This document shows, piece by piece, positions 9,450 through 19,084 of a stretch of 64,000 bases of DNA; positions within the stretch are counted from its first letter, which is position 1; the number at the start of each line of letters is the position of its first letter. Below the pieces are notes generated by a model that saw only the letters and a program-made list of their open reading frames with translations, was not told where the DNA came from and ran no database searches. The position numbers and the translations under genes were made by a program. The stretch lies in the NCBI RefSeq assembly GCF_029962605.1, contig NZ_CP124750.1, positions 4,154,001 through 4,218,000 on the forward strand, read 5' to 3'. The stretch is from Serratia sarumanii. Lineage in GTDB: Bacteria; Pseudomonadota; Gammaproteobacteria; Enterobacterales; Enterobacteriaceae.

Positions 9450-11211
9450 GTAATTTCACTCCAAAGCGCAAGGCAATCCCCAGCCCCAGCACCACCAGCA
9501 GGATATTGATGAACGACAGCGCGGCGACGATATCGATAGCGCCCGCGGCCCACAGGGAAACCAGCATCGAGCCGATGGTTTCCGTGCCCGGAGACAGCAG
9601 ATACACCCCGGTAGAATATTCGCGTTCAAAAATCAGGAACATCAGCAGCCAGGAGCCGATCAGGCCGTAGCGCGACAGCGGAATGGTGACGTGGCGGGTG
9701 ATCTGGCCACGGCTGGCGCCGGCGCTGCGCGCCGCCTCCTCCAGTTCCGGCCCCACCTGCAGCAGCGTGGAAGAGATCAGCCGCAGGCCGTAAGCCATCC
9801 ACACCACGGTGTACGCCAGCCAGACGCTGAAGATGGTGCTGCGCAGCGAACGCAGCCAGACAATCCAGTTAGCACGCAGCCACTCGGCCATCGGCAGCGC
9901 CGACAGCCAGCCCTCCTTGAGCGATTTGTCCAACCACATCGGCAGGAACAGAAACACCCACAGGAACGCCAGACCGGCCAGCAGCCCCGGCACCGCGCGC
10001 GGCACCAGCACGCTGTAGTCGAGGAAGCGCGTGGCGCCATCCGGCTTGCGGTGCATGGCGATGCCGATGAACAGGTAGCACGCCACCGCCAGCGCCCCGC
10101 CGATCACCCCAATCGCCATTGAGTTGACGATGGCGCGCAGCAGGTTGGGTTGCGCCCAGATGGTGCGGAAGGTGTTGATCGACAGCTCGTCCCAAACAGA
10201 CACGCCCACGCCCCAGTTGGAGATAAAGGCGCGCAGCACCACGCCTATCAGCGGCACGCCGATGGTCACGGTCAGCCAGAACACCACCACCGCGCCGGCC
10301 ACCCAGCGCCATTTGCCCAGCGGCAGCGCACGGGCCTGCGAGGCTTTGCCCTTGACGGTAACGAAGCGGTTGGCGGTGCGCATCAGCCGGCGCTGCAGCA
10401 TCACCAGCGGAATGGTGATGCAGATCAGCACCACCGCCACCGCCGCCATCAGGTGGTAAGACGGCGTGCCCAGCTTGTTGGTCAACTGGTACAGGTAGGT
10501 CGCCAGCACCAGATTGCCCTCCGGATCCCCCAGCACCAGCATCAGGCCGAACACTTCCAGCCCGAGGAAGAACAGCAGCACCCCGGCGTACAGGATAGAC
10601 GGCCGCACCATCGGCAGGCTGACGGCGGTCATCACCTGCAGCGGCGTGGCGCCGGCGGTGCGCGCCGCTTCTTCAACGTCGGAGCCCACGCTGCGCAGCG
10701 CCGAGGAGATGTACAGATACGCGTGGGGCACGTGCGTCAATCCGGCTATCACCACGATGCTGGCCATCGAATAGATGTTCCACGGCACGAAGCCCAGCAG
10801 CGCCTGCGCCCACAGCGAGAAGAAGCCCACCGGCCCCGCCGCCACCACGTAGCCGAAGCCCAGCACCATCGGCGACACGAAGATCGGCACCAGAATCAGC
10901 GGCTCGATGATCCGCCGCCCCGGCAGATCGGTGCGCACCATCAGGAAGGCCAAAATGCCACCGAGGGGGATGGCGATGATCACCAGGCCGAATGCCAGAA
11001 TAAAGCCGCTCTTCAGCGCCTTGTAGAAATCAGGATCGGTAAAGATGAACTCGAAGGCCTCCAGGCTGAAGACCTTGGAGGGAGAGAAAAACGGTGCCGA
11101 GAGGAAGCTTTGAATGATGATAAACGACAGGGGGACATAGATAACCAGCGCGGTTATCAACACCACCAGGCCGCGCGGCAGGCTCTGCCACTTTCTGCGC
11201 CATGCTTGCAT
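9442..11211 (-). CDS. ABC importer permease with two fused membrane domains
   Basis: A 589-residue inner-membrane protein with roughly twelve helices built from two homologous halves. Each half carries the cytoplasmic EAA loop that docks on the ATPase: EEAARTAGATPLQVM around residue 180 and EEAARSAGASRGQIT around residue 500. Fused permeases of this kind are typical of FbpB/SfuB/AfuB importers of ferric iron or hexose phosphate. The gene lies 78 bp after the binding-protein gene and overlaps the ATPase gene. The importer does not show the sequence marks that would single out iron. Confidence 0.9.
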   Translation of the reverse strand: MQAWRRKWQSLPRGLVVLITALVIYVPLSFIIIQSFLSAPFFSPSKVFSLEAFEFIFTDPDFYKALKSGFILAFGLVIIAIPLGGILAFLMVRTDLPGRRIIEPLILVPIFVSPMVLGFGYVVAAGPVGFFSLWAQALLGFVPWNIYSMASIVVIAGLTHVPHAYLYISSALRSVGSDVEEAARTAGATPLQVMTAVSLPMVRPSILYAGVLLFFLGLEVFGLMLVLGDPEGNLVLATYLYQLTNKLGTPSYHLMAAVAVVLICITIPLVMLQRRLMRTANRFVTVKGKASQARALPLGKWRWVAGAVVVFWLTVTIGVPLIGVVLRAFISNWGVGVSVWDELSINTFRTIWAQPNLLRAIVNSMAIGVIGGALAVACYLFIGIAMHRKPDGATRFLDYSVLVPRAVPGLLAGLAFLWVFLFLPMWLDKSLKEGWLSALPMAEWLRANWIVWLRSLRSTIFSVWLAYTVVWMAYGLRLISSTLLQVGPELEEAARSAGASRGQITRHVTIPLSRYGLIGSWLLMFLIFEREYSTGVYLLSPGTETIGSMLVSLWAAGAIDIVAALSFINILLVVLGLGIALRFGVKLHD

Positions 11212-11289
11212 AAATGCTCCCTATGGTTGTAAACGACGACCAAAGGGCGCGCGCCTCTAAGGCAGGCGCGCGTCCGAATGCAGTCCCTG

Positions 11290-12378
11290 TTATTTCGCCG
11301 CGGCGGCGCGCCACTGTTTGATGTAGTCGAGGCGTTTGGCCGGCTGCAGATATTCCAGCAGGCTGTCGTCGACCGGGATCGGCTTGAGCGCGTTACCCAA
11401 CAGCTTGGTCATGCCGTCGATGTCGTTCTTGCCTTCGATGTCGTTGCGGATCGAGGGGATATCCGCCTGATTGGCGAGAATACTTTGCCCTTTCTCCGAC
11501 AGCACGTAGTCGAACCACAGCTTGGCGGCGTTAGGGTTGCCGGCCTCTTTGCTGATGAAGCTCACGCGCGACAGCACCAGGGTATAATCTTTCGGATAGA
11601 CGATGCCGAGCGACGGGTCGCTTTTGGCGCGGGCCTCGGCGTACGAACCGAGGATATTGAAGCCGATCAGGTTTTCACCGGAGGAGACGCGCTCCATCAT
11701 GGTGCCGGTGGAGGATTGCACCGCCAACCCGCCCTTGGCCACGTCGGCCAGCGTTTTGAAGTAGTTGGGATCGGCCTTGAAGTCCTGCACCGACAGCATG
11801 AAGCCGACGCCGGATTTTTCGATGTCGTACGTGGTGACTTTCTTCTTGAATTTGTCCGTCTGGCCGGCGATCAGCTTGGCCAGCGCCGCGTGCGAATCCG
11901 GCACATCGCCTTGCGGGATCAGGCGTTTGTTATAGATAAACACCACCGGCTCATAGGTGGTGCCATACACTTTATCTTGCCATACCGCCCATTTCGGCAG
12001 CTGGGCCTGCTCAGGGGAGGTATACTCCTGCGCGTAATCGCCCGCCAGTTTCAAAATGGTGTCCATCGACGAGCTCCACACCACGTCGCCGCTGGTGCCG
12101 CCGGCCGCCTGCTCGCTGATGAAGCGGTTATAGAGTTCGGTGCTGTTCATGTCGTTGTATTCCACCTTGATGCCCGGGTACAACGCCTCGAACCCCTGGA
12201 TCAGCGGCGCCGCCGCCTTGGTGTCGGTGGTCGAGTAAATCACCACCTTGCCTTCTTTCTTCGCGCCGTCGACCCATTTCTGATAGTCGGCGGGGTAGCC
12301 CGCCGGGAAGGCCGCATAGGCGGAAACGGAGCCCAGTAAGGTGATTGCAGCTACGGTCGCGCTGATTTTTTTCATCAT
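11290..12378 (-). CDS. Periplasmic substrate-binding protein of the ABC importer
   Basis: The protein has a cleavable signal peptide (MKKISATVAAITLLGSVSAYA, cut near AYA-AF) and a mature part of about 340 residues of the SBP_bac_6/Fbp-like class (KKEGKVVIYSTTDTKAAAPL..., SGDVVWSSSMD). The paired C-terminal tyrosines used by FbpA/SfuA to hold iron are not obvious, so ferric iron is only one candidate; phosphonate, polyamine or sugar phosphate are others. Three ATG codons occur in a row (12381, 12378, 12375). I chose the second because an AGGGG ribosome site lies about 7 bases upstream; the choice does not alter the mature protein. First gene of the three-gene operon. Confidence 0.85.
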   Translation of the reverse strand: MMKKISATVAAITLLGSVSAYAAFPAGYPADYQKWVDGAKKEGKVVIYSTTDTKAAAPLIQGFEALYPGIKVEYNDMNSTELYNRFISEQAAGGTSGDVVWSSSMDTILKLAGDYAQEYTSPEQAQLPKWAVWQDKVYGTTYEPVVFIYNKRLIPQGDVPDSHAALAKLIAGQTDKFKKKVTTYDIEKSGVGFMLSVQDFKADPNYFKTLADVAKGGLAVQSSTGTMMERVSSGENLIGFNILGSYAEARAKSDPSLGIVYPKDYTLVLSRVSFISKEAGNPNAAKLWFDYVLSEKGQSILANQADIPSIRNDIEGKNDIDGMTKLLGNALKPIPVDDSLLEYLQPAKRLDYIKQWRAAAAK

Positions 12379-12381
12379 CAT

Positions 12382-12972
12382 CCATCCCCTGATCACATTT
12401 AATAAACCAAAAATTAACATATAGTTAATAACTGCAACGAGGCAACGGCGTTGCTTTGTTATCTTTCGGTTTTGTGAGGTTGGACATTTTTTAGCCAACA
12501 AAAAAGCCCGGCAGCGCGGGCTTTACGGCACTTTCTGTTGCAGACTATTCGGCCAGGCGAGAGCGCCGCAGCAGGCGAATTCGCTGTACGATGGCGATCT
12601 TGGAAACTTCAGGACAAACGCCGGCATTCAACCCGCAATATGCCGATCTTTTTCACCCGCAAACCGGTCGAAGACGGCCATGTCTCTTTCGCCTATGACT
12701 CTTTCAAACCGCATATCGAAATCCCGCTGTCGATAGACATGGTGGCGCGCGCGAGCTAAAGCCCTGCCGGGCCGGCCGCCATGATCCCTCTGTGCGGCCG
12801 GTTCACGCCAGGATAAACAGCGCTGGATTAATCAGGTTTTTGTCGCCGAATTATTATATCCTGCCGGACGAAAATTTTGCGGGCGCTCACGGCCCCCTGC
12901 GCCTGCCCTTCTGCGGTTATCCATCCGCAGCCAGGCCGTTTATTTCATGAATACAGGCAGTGCCATACCGTT
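12382..12972. other. Intergenic region between the ABC operon and brnQ
   Basis: About 590 bases. The left end (to about 12480) is AT-rich and should hold the ABC operon promoter. A terminator-like hairpin lies at 12503-12524. The rest contains only a short unconvincing open frame (12538-12759) and the presumed brnQ promoter; nothing else is recognisable. Confidence 0.5.
12503..12524. terminator. Terminator-like hairpin, orphan
   Basis: Arms AAAGCCCG and CGGGCTTT around a 6-base loop, with an A-run on the left. No gene on either strand clearly ends here, which suggests that a gene once ended next to it. Confidence 0.5.
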
Positions 12973-14295
12973 ATGACCAAGAATTTATCCCCGAAAGACA
13001 TTATCGCCCTGGGCTTTATGACCTTCGCCCTGTTTGTCGGCGCCGGCAACATCATTTTCCCGCCGCTGGTGGGACTGCAGTCCGGTGAACATCTGTGGCC
13101 GGCCGCCCTCGGGTTTATGGTGACCGCCGTCGCCCTGCCGGTGATCGCCGTGATCGCGCTGGCGCGCGTCGGCGGCAGCATCAGCCTGCTGACCGGCCCC
13201 ATCGGCCGCACCGCCGGCCTGCTGTTGGCGACCGTCTGCTATCTGGCGCTCGGCCCACTGTTCGCCACGCCGCGAACCGCCAATGTCTCTTTCGCCCTCG
13301 GCATCGCGCCCTTCACCGGCGACGGCGCCCTGCCGCAGTTCATCTACAGCCTGCTGTTCTTTACCCTGGCGATGATCGTGTCGCTGTATCCCGGCCGCTT
13401 GCTCGATAACGTCGGCCATATTCTGGCGCCGCTGAAAATTCTGGCGCTGGCCGCACTCGGCATCGCCGCCCTGGTTTGGCCCGCCGGTGCGCCGATCTCC
13501 GCCGTCGGCAGCTATCAGGCAGCGGCGTTTTCCACCGGTTTCGTGCAGGGGTATCAAACCATGGACACGCTGTCGGCGCTGATGTTCGGCTCGATTATCG
13601 TTACCGCCGCCCGCTCGCGCGGCGTCAGCGACAGCGGCCTGCTGCTGCGCTACACCCTGTGGGCCAGCCTGATCGCCGGCGTCGGCCTGACGCTGGTCTA
13701 TATCTGCATGTTCAAGCTCGGCGCCGGCAGCGGCGGCCTGGTCGAGAGTGGCGCTCAGGATGGCGCGGCGATCCTGCACGCCTATGTGCAGCACACCTTC
13801 GGCGATCTGGGCAGCATCTTTATGGCGGTGCTGATGTTCATCGCCTGCCTGGTGACGGCGGTCGGCATGACCTGCGCCTGCGCGGACTTCTTCTCCCGCT
13901 ACCTGCCGCTCTCTTACCGCGCGCTGGTGGTCATCCTAGCCCTCTTCGCCATGCTGGTCTCCAACATGGGGCTGGCCAATCTGATCCGCGTCTCGCTGCC
14001 GGTGCTGACGGCGATCTATCCGCCCTGCATCGCGCTGGTGTTACTCAGCTTCAGCCAGAACCGCTGGCGCAGCGCCAAGCGCGTCTTCGCGCCGGTGATC
14101 GCCACCAGCCTGGTGTTTGGCCTCGCCGACGGCCTGAAGGCCTCCAGCTTCAGCGGCCTGCTGCCCGACTGGTTCGATAAGCTGCCGCTGGCCGAACAGG
14201 GTCTGGTCTGGCTGCAGCCTACGCTGCTGGTGCTGTTGCTGGCGGCGGCTTACGACCGGTTGCGCAGCGTCGAAAGCGCCAACGCCGCGTCGTAA
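12973..14295 (+). CDS. brnQ: Branched-chain amino acid transporter BrnQ
   Basis: BrnQ imports leucine, isoleucine and valine by cation symport. The 440-residue, twelve-helix protein matches LIVCS-family BrnQ throughout: [21 protein letters not shown] near the N-terminus, [19 protein letters not shown] (about 90-110), [11 protein letters not shown], and [17 protein letters not shown]. The ATG at 12973 gives an N-terminus ([15 protein letters not shown]) aligned with E. coli BrnQ; the longer open frame upstream adds unrelated residues. In E. coli brnQ sits beside proY, not beside tktA, so this is either a second copy or a moved gene. Confidence 0.93.
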   Translation: MTKNLSPKDIIALGFMTFALFVGAGNIIFPPLVGLQSGEHLWPAALGFMVTAVALPVIAVIALARVGGSISLLTGPIGRTAGLLLATVCYLALGPLFATPRTANVSFALGIAPFTGDGALPQFIYSLLFFTLAMIVSLYPGRLLDNVGHILAPLKILALAALGIAALVWPAGAPISAVGSYQAAAFSTGFVQGYQTMDTLSALMFGSIIVTAARSRGVSDSGLLLRYTLWASLIAGVGLTLVYICMFKLGAGSGGLVESGAQDGAAILHAYVQHTFGDLGSIFMAVLMFIACLVTAVGMTCACADFFSRYLPLSYRALVVILALFAMLVSNMGLANLIRVSLPVLTAIYPPCIALVLLSFSQNRWRSAKRVFAPVIATSLVFGLADGLKASSFSGLLPDWFDKLPLAEQGLVWLQPTLLVLLLAAAYDRLRSVESANAAS

Positions 14296-14317
14296 CCGCG
14301 GGTCACGCCCATAAAAA

Positions 14318-14340
14318 AAGCCGGTCACGATGACCGGCTT
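14318..14340. terminator. Bidirectional terminator between brnQ and tktA
   Basis: Stem AAGCCGGTCA/TGACCGGCTT with a 3-base loop, A-run on the left and T-rich right side, between two convergent genes. Confidence 0.85.
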
Positions 14341-14364
14341 TCTTATCGGCTGGCGCCAGGCCGC

Positions 14365-16359
14365 TTACTTCAGCAGCGCCTGCGCCTTGGCCACCACGTT
14401 GTCCACGGTGAAGCCGAACTCGGCGAACAGCTGCTCCGCCGGCGCCGACTCACCGAAGGTGGTCATGCCCACGATGGCGCCGTTCAGCCCCACGTACTTG
14501 TACCAGTAGTCCGCGATACCCGCTTCCACCGCCACGCGCGCCGTCACCGCCGCCGGCAGCACCGACTCGCGGTACGCCGCATCCTGCTTGTCGAACGCGT
14601 CCGTCGACGGCATCGACACCACGCGCACCTTGCGGCCCGCCGCAGTCAGCTTGTCCGCCGCTTCCACCGTGATGCCCACTTCGGAGCCGGTGGCAATCAG
14701 GATAACGTCCGGCGTGCCCGCGCAGTCTTTCAGCACGTAGCCGCCGCGGTACACGTTCGCCAGCTGCTCTGCGGTGCGTGGCTGCTGGGTCAGGTTCTGG
14801 CGCGAGAACACCAGCGTGGTCGGGCCGTCGTTGCGCTCGATGCCGTACTGCCACGCCACCGCCGATTCCACCTGGTCGCACGGGCGCCAGGTACTCATGT
14901 TCGGGGTCACGCGCAGGCTTGCCAGCTGCTCCACCGGCTGGTGGGTCGGGCCGTCTTCGCCCAGACCGATGGAGTCGTGGGTGTAGACGAACACGTTGCG
15001 CAGCTTCATCAGCGCCGCCATGCGCACCGCGTTGCGGGCGTATTCCACGAACATCAGGAAAGTCGCCGAGTACGGCAGGAAGCCGCCGTGCAGCGCGATG
15101 CCGTTGGTGATGGCGGTCATGCCGAACTCGCGCACGCCGTAATGAATGTAGTTGCCCGCCGGGTCAACGTTCAGCGCTTTCGAGCCTGACCACATGGTCA
15201 GGTTGCTCGGCGCCAGGTCGGCGGAGCCGCCCAGGAACTCCGGCAGCACCTTGCCGAACGCTTCCAGCGCGTTCTGCGACGCCTTGCGGCTGGCGATGTT
15301 GGCCGGGTTGGCCTGCAGTTTTTCCACGAACGCCTTGGCGTCGGCTTTCCAGTCGGCCGGCAGCTCGCCGTTCATGCGGCGCTTGAACTCGGCGGCCAGC
15401 TCCGGGAAGGCCCTGGCGTAGGCGGCGAATTTGTCGTTCCAGGCCGCTTCTTTGGCCTGACCGGCTTCCTTGGCGTCCCACTGGGCGTAGATGTCCTGCG
15501 GGATTTCAAAGGCGGCGTATTTCCAGCCCAGCGCTTCGCGGGTGGCGGCCACTTCGGCGGCGCCCAGCGCGGCGCCGTGCACGTCATGGGTGCCGGCCTT
15601 GTTCGGCGAACCGAAGCCGATAACGGTCTTGCACATCAGCAGCGACGGCTTGTCGGTCACCTTGCGGGCTTCTTCAATCGCGGCCTTGATGGCGTCCGGG
15701 TTGTGGCCGTCGACGTTGCGCACCACGTGCCAGCCGTAGGCTTCGAAGCGCAGGGCGGTGTCGTCGGTGAACCAGCCGTCGACGTGGCCGTCGATGGAGA
15801 TGCCGTTGTCATCGTAGAAAGCGGTCAGCTTGCCGAGCTTGAGGGTACCGGCCAGAGAGCAGACTTCGTGCGAGATGCCTTCCATCATGCAGCCGTCGCC
15901 CATGAAGGCGTAGGTGTGGTGGTCAACGATGTCGTGGCCCGGGCGGTTGAACTGCGCGGCCAGGGTGCGTTCGGCGATGGCGAAGCCGACGGCGTTGGCG
16001 ATGCCCTGGCCCAGCGGGCCGGTGGTGGTCTCAACGCCCGGGGTGTAGCCGTACTCCGGGTGCCCTGGGGTTTTGGAATGCAGCTGACGGAAGTTTTCCA
16101 GCTCGCGCATCGGCAGGTCGTAGCCGGTGAGGTGCAGGAGGCTGTAAATCAACATGGAGCCGTGGCCGTTGGAGAGCACGAAACGGTCGCGGTCAGCCCA
16201 GTGCGGGTTAGTCGGGTTGTGGTTGAGGTAGTCACGCCACAGGACTTCGGCGATGTCCGCCATGCCCATAGGGGCACCCGGGTGGCCGGAATTGGCTTTT
16301 TGTACGGCGTCCATGCTGAGTGCGCGGATGGCGTTGGCAAGCTCTTTACGAGAGGACAT
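14365..16359 (-). CDS. tktA: Transketolase
   Basis: Transketolase moves two-carbon units between sugar phosphates in the pentose phosphate pathway, with thiamine diphosphate and a divalent metal. The 664-residue protein has the ThDP/Mg motif [18 protein letters not shown] (about residues 154-171), the substrate-binding [19 protein letters not shown] near the N-terminus, and [16 protein letters not shown] in the pyrimidine-binding domain. The start aligns with enteric TktA ([27 protein letters not shown]). Divergent from loiP, as in E. coli. Confidence 0.98.
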   Translation of the reverse strand: MSSRKELANAIRALSMDAVQKANSGHPGAPMGMADIAEVLWRDYLNHNPTNPHWADRDRFVLSNGHGSMLIYSLLHLTGYDLPMRELENFRQLHSKTPGHPEYGYTPGVETTTGPLGQGIANAVGFAIAERTLAAQFNRPGHDIVDHHTYAFMGDGCMMEGISHEVCSLAGTLKLGKLTAFYDDNGISIDGHVDGWFTDDTALRFEAYGWHVVRNVDGHNPDAIKAAIEEARKVTDKPSLLMCKTVIGFGSPNKAGTHDVHGAALGAAEVAATREALGWKYAAFEIPQDIYAQWDAKEAGQAKEAAWNDKFAAYARAFPELAAEFKRRMNGELPADWKADAKAFVEKLQANPANIASRKASQNALEAFGKVLPEFLGGSADLAPSNLTMWSGSKALNVDPAGNYIHYGVREFGMTAITNGIALHGGFLPYSATFLMFVEYARNAVRMAALMKLRNVFVYTHDSIGLGEDGPTHQPVEQLASLRVTPNMSTWRPCDQVESAVAWQYGIERNDGPTTLVFSRQNLTQQPRTAEQLANVYRGGYVLKDCAGTPDVILIATGSEVGITVEAADKLTAAGRKVRVVSMPSTDAFDKQDAAYRESVLPAAVTARVAVEAGIADYWYKYVGLNGAIVGMTTFGESAPAEQLFAEFGFTVDNVVAKAQALLK

Positions 16360-16597
16360 GTTTTACTCCAGGTCGGATAAAAAAAGCAGTCAAGTTCCCT
16401 ATTTTCTCAGACTCCACATCACAACGGCAATCCCTAATGCCAAATGAGAGCGAGTTCACCACTTATTAGCACGATTGGACGCTTTTTCGGAATAACACTA
16501 TTCTCGCCCCGGCTGGCGTACACTAGGCTCTTGCAACAAGATTTCCTCCAAGCAAAATGACTCTTTTACCTTGTTACCTTCACAGGAAGATGGCGTT

Positions 16598-17350
16598 ATG
16601 AAGATCCGTACCTCTTTGATTGCGTTGGGCATTGCCACCCTGGCAACCGGCTGTCAAAACCTGAATACCGAAACCTTGATGCAGTCCGGCGCGCAGGCAT
16701 TCCAGGCGGCGACCCTGAGCAACAACGACGTTAAGGCCCTGAGTGATAAATCCTGCGCCGAGATGGACAGCAAGGCACAAATCGCGCCGGCCGACAGCAC
16801 CTACGCCAAGCGTCTCAACAAAATCGCCGCGGCGCTGGGCGACAACATCAACGGCACCCCGGCCAACTACAAGGTCTACGTGACCAAAGACGTCAACGCC
16901 TGGGCGATGGCCAACGGCTGCATCCGCGTCTACAGCGGCCTGATGGACATGATGAACGACAACGAAGTCGAAGGCGTGCTGGGCCATGAAATGGGCCACG
17001 TGGCGCTGGGCCACACCCGCAAGGCGATGCAGGTGGCTTACGGCACCGTGGCGCTGCGCACCGCGGCGTCCTCCGCCGGGGGCGTCATCGGCTCGCTGTC
17101 GCAGTCGCAGCTGGCGGACATCGGCGAGAAGCTGGTCAGCGCCCAGTTCTCGCAGAAGCAGGAAAGCGAAGCGGATGATTACTCGTTCGATCTGCTGAAA
17201 AAGCGCGGCATCGATCCGAATGGCCTGGCCACCAGCTTCGAAAAACTGGCCCAGATGGAAGCCGGCCGTCAGAGCAGCATGTTCGACGATCACCCGTCTT
17301 CCCAAGCGCGCGCTCAGCACATTCGCGATCGCATCGCGGCAGAGAAATAA
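16598..17350 (+). CDS. loiP: Metalloprotease LoiP (YggG), outer-membrane lipoprotein
   Basis: An M48-family zinc protease of 250 residues. The N-terminus has a lipoprotein signal with lipobox LATGC (lipidated Cys19). The zinc site HEMGH is at 130-134 and the third ligand lies in QESEADDYSF near 190-200. In E. coli LoiP is low-osmolarity induced and works with BepA-type proteases in the envelope. The ATG at 16598 follows a GGAAGATGGC-type ribosome site and gives the proper signal peptide; an upstream in-frame start would spoil it. It stands divergent from tktA as in E. coli. Confidence 0.95.
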   Translation: MKIRTSLIALGIATLATGCQNLNTETLMQSGAQAFQAATLSNNDVKALSDKSCAEMDSKAQIAPADSTYAKRLNKIAAALGDNINGTPANYKVYVTKDVNAWAMANGCIRVYSGLMDMMNDNEVEGVLGHEMGHVALGHTRKAMQVAYGTVALRTAASSAGGVIGSLSQSQLADIGEKLVSAQFSQKQESEADDYSFDLLKKRGIDPNGLATSFEKLAQMEAGRQSSMFDDHPSSQARAQHIRDRIAAEK

Positions 17351-17357
17351 CCACGAG

Positions 17358-17385
17358 AACGCCCGGCAATCGCCGGGCGTTTTTT
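17358..17385. terminator. Terminator of loiP and, on the other strand, of the catabolic operon
   Basis: Stem AACGCCCGGC/GCCGGGCGTT with an AATC loop and five T after it on the plus strand, 8 bases past the loiP stop. Confidence 0.9.
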
Positions 17386-17391
17386 ATCGTC

Positions 17392-19035
17392 TCAATACAG
17401 CGTCTTCTGCGGCGGCCCGGCGAAGGTCAGCGGCCCGACCTGCTTCATGTCCACCTCGACCACCGACGGCCCCGGGTAGTTGATCGCCTCGGCCAGCACG
17501 CCGTTGAACTGCGACGCCGCGTCCACCTTCCAGGCTTTCAACCCCATCGCTTCGGCGATCTGGGTAAAGGCCGGCGTATGCAGCTCGTTGTAATACTGAC
17601 GCCCGGCGAAGTACTTGTCCTGAATACCGCGCATCACGCCATAACCGCCGTCGTTCATGATAATCAGGGTGATGTTCACCTGTTCCTGCGCCATGGTCGC
17701 CAGCTCGCCCAGGCCCAGCGCCAGACCACCGTCGCCCACCAGCCCCACCACCTTGCGCTGCGGGTTGGCGATCGCGGTGCCGATAGCCATCGGCAGCCCC
17801 ATACCGATGGCGCCCGCCAGCGAGTGAATGTTGCACAGCGGCGAGATCGCCCGGAACAGCCGGCTGCCCCAGACGCTGCCGGAAACGGTGATATCGCGTA
17901 CCAGCAACCCGTCCTGCGGCAGCGCGGCGTCGATGGCGTCGTTGAGTTTGGCGTATTCGCCGGACTGCTGGCGCAGCGCGCGCTCCGCCTGCTGCACCGC
18001 CCCCGCGATCTCGGCATCCCACTCGGCGTTGACCTTCTCGCCGGGGCTCAGCCGCGCCGCCAGCGCCGCGAGCAGCGCCGCACAGTCGCCGTTGATCTGC
18101 TCATCAGCCAGATAGTTGCGGTTGGCCGCCGCCGGATCGATGTCAATCTGCACCAGCGGGCGCGGCAGCGGCAGCGTCCAGGTGCGGGTTTCATTACTGC
18201 GCAGGCGCGAACCGGCCACCAGCGTCAGATCGCACTGCGTCAGGATCGCTTCGATGCTCGGTGAGTTATGGAACGCCCGCAGGCTGCGCGGATGGCTGTC
18301 CGGCAGAATGCCGCGCCCGTGGGTGCTGGAGATCACCGCTACGCCGGCGTCCGCCAGCTTGCGCACCGCGTCGCCGCAGGCCAAGGCGCCGCCCCCCAAC
18401 CACAGCAGCGGGCGCTTGGCCTGTTTCAGCCGCTGATGCAGCCGTTCCACCGCCGCATCGTCCGCCTGCGGCAGCGGCGCCGGCGCCAACGGTTCGGTCA
18501 GCACCGAACGGGAAACCAGGCTGCTTTGAATATCGATCGGGATCTCGACCGCCACCGGGCCACAGGGCACGGTTTGCGCATCCAGGATCGCCCGCTGGAT
18601 CACCGCCACCGCCTGCTCCGGCGAATTGACCCGATAAGCGCGCTTGGAGCAGGCGCGCAGGAAGCCGAGCTGATCGCGGGTTTCATGAATAAAACCGGCG
18701 TCGGCGTCCAGATAGGCTTTTTCCACCTGGCCGGTGATATGCAGCAGCGGCGTGTTGGCGTTGAGCGCCTCAATCATCGCCCCCACCGCGTTGCCGGCGC
18801 CGGCGCCGGTGCTGGTCAACGCCACGCCCAGGCCGGAGAAGCGCCCGTGCGCGTCGGCCATGGTGACCGCCCCCGCTTCGCCGCGCGCCGGCACGAAGCG
18901 AATTTTATCGCGCTGCCCCACCGCATCGGCGATCGGCAGATTATGAATCGAAATGATGCCGTACATCGCCGACACCGCGTACTGTTCCAGAGTCCGGGCT
19001 ATCGCCTCGCCAACCGTGATTTTATCGCTCATCAT
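17392..19035 (-). CDS. ThDP-dependent enzyme, decarboxylase/acetolactate-synthase-like
   Basis: A 547-residue enzyme with the three-domain ThDP fold. Glu53 in RGEAGAVTMADAHGR is the cofactor-activating glutamate. The ThDP/metal motif runs from GDGG (434-437) to ND (461-462). The central domain (190-330) lacks an obvious FAD-binding pattern. Family members make or break 2-oxoacids (acetolactate synthase, benzoylformate and phenylpyruvate decarboxylases). It is the last gene of the catabolic operon, 49 bp after the aldehyde dehydrogenase; that pairing suggests a 2-oxoacid decarboxylase whose aldehyde product is oxidised next. Start: two ATGs in a row; the first is used. Substrate unknown. Confidence 0.85.
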   Translation of the reverse strand: MMSDKITVGEAIARTLEQYAVSAMYGIISIHNLPIADAVGQRDKIRFVPARGEAGAVTMADAHGRFSGLGVALTSTGAGAGNAVGAMIEALNANTPLLHITGQVEKAYLDADAGFIHETRDQLGFLRACSKRAYRVNSPEQAVAVIQRAILDAQTVPCGPVAVEIPIDIQSSLVSRSVLTEPLAPAPLPQADDAAVERLHQRLKQAKRPLLWLGGGALACGDAVRKLADAGVAVISSTHGRGILPDSHPRSLRAFHNSPSIEAILTQCDLTLVAGSRLRSNETRTWTLPLPRPLVQIDIDPAAANRNYLADEQINGDCAALLAALAARLSPGEKVNAEWDAEIAGAVQQAERALRQQSGEYAKLNDAIDAALPQDGLLVRDITVSGSVWGSRLFRAISPLCNIHSLAGAIGMGLPMAIGTAIANPQRKVVGLVGDGGLALGLGELATMAQEQVNITLIIMNDGGYGVMRGIQDKYFAGRQYYNELHTPAFTQIAEAMGLKAWKVDAASQFNGVLAEAINYPGPSVVEVDMKQVGPLTFAGPPQKTLY

Positions 19036-19084
19036 CTGCCTTCTTAGGGTAGTCGTTATTAGGGTTATGCGTAGAGGTGTCGGC

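Noticed and set aside
12538..12759. Open frame of 73 codons between the ABC operon and brnQ
   Set aside because: No clear ribosome site and no likeness to a known protein; could be a gene remnant but cannot be supported.
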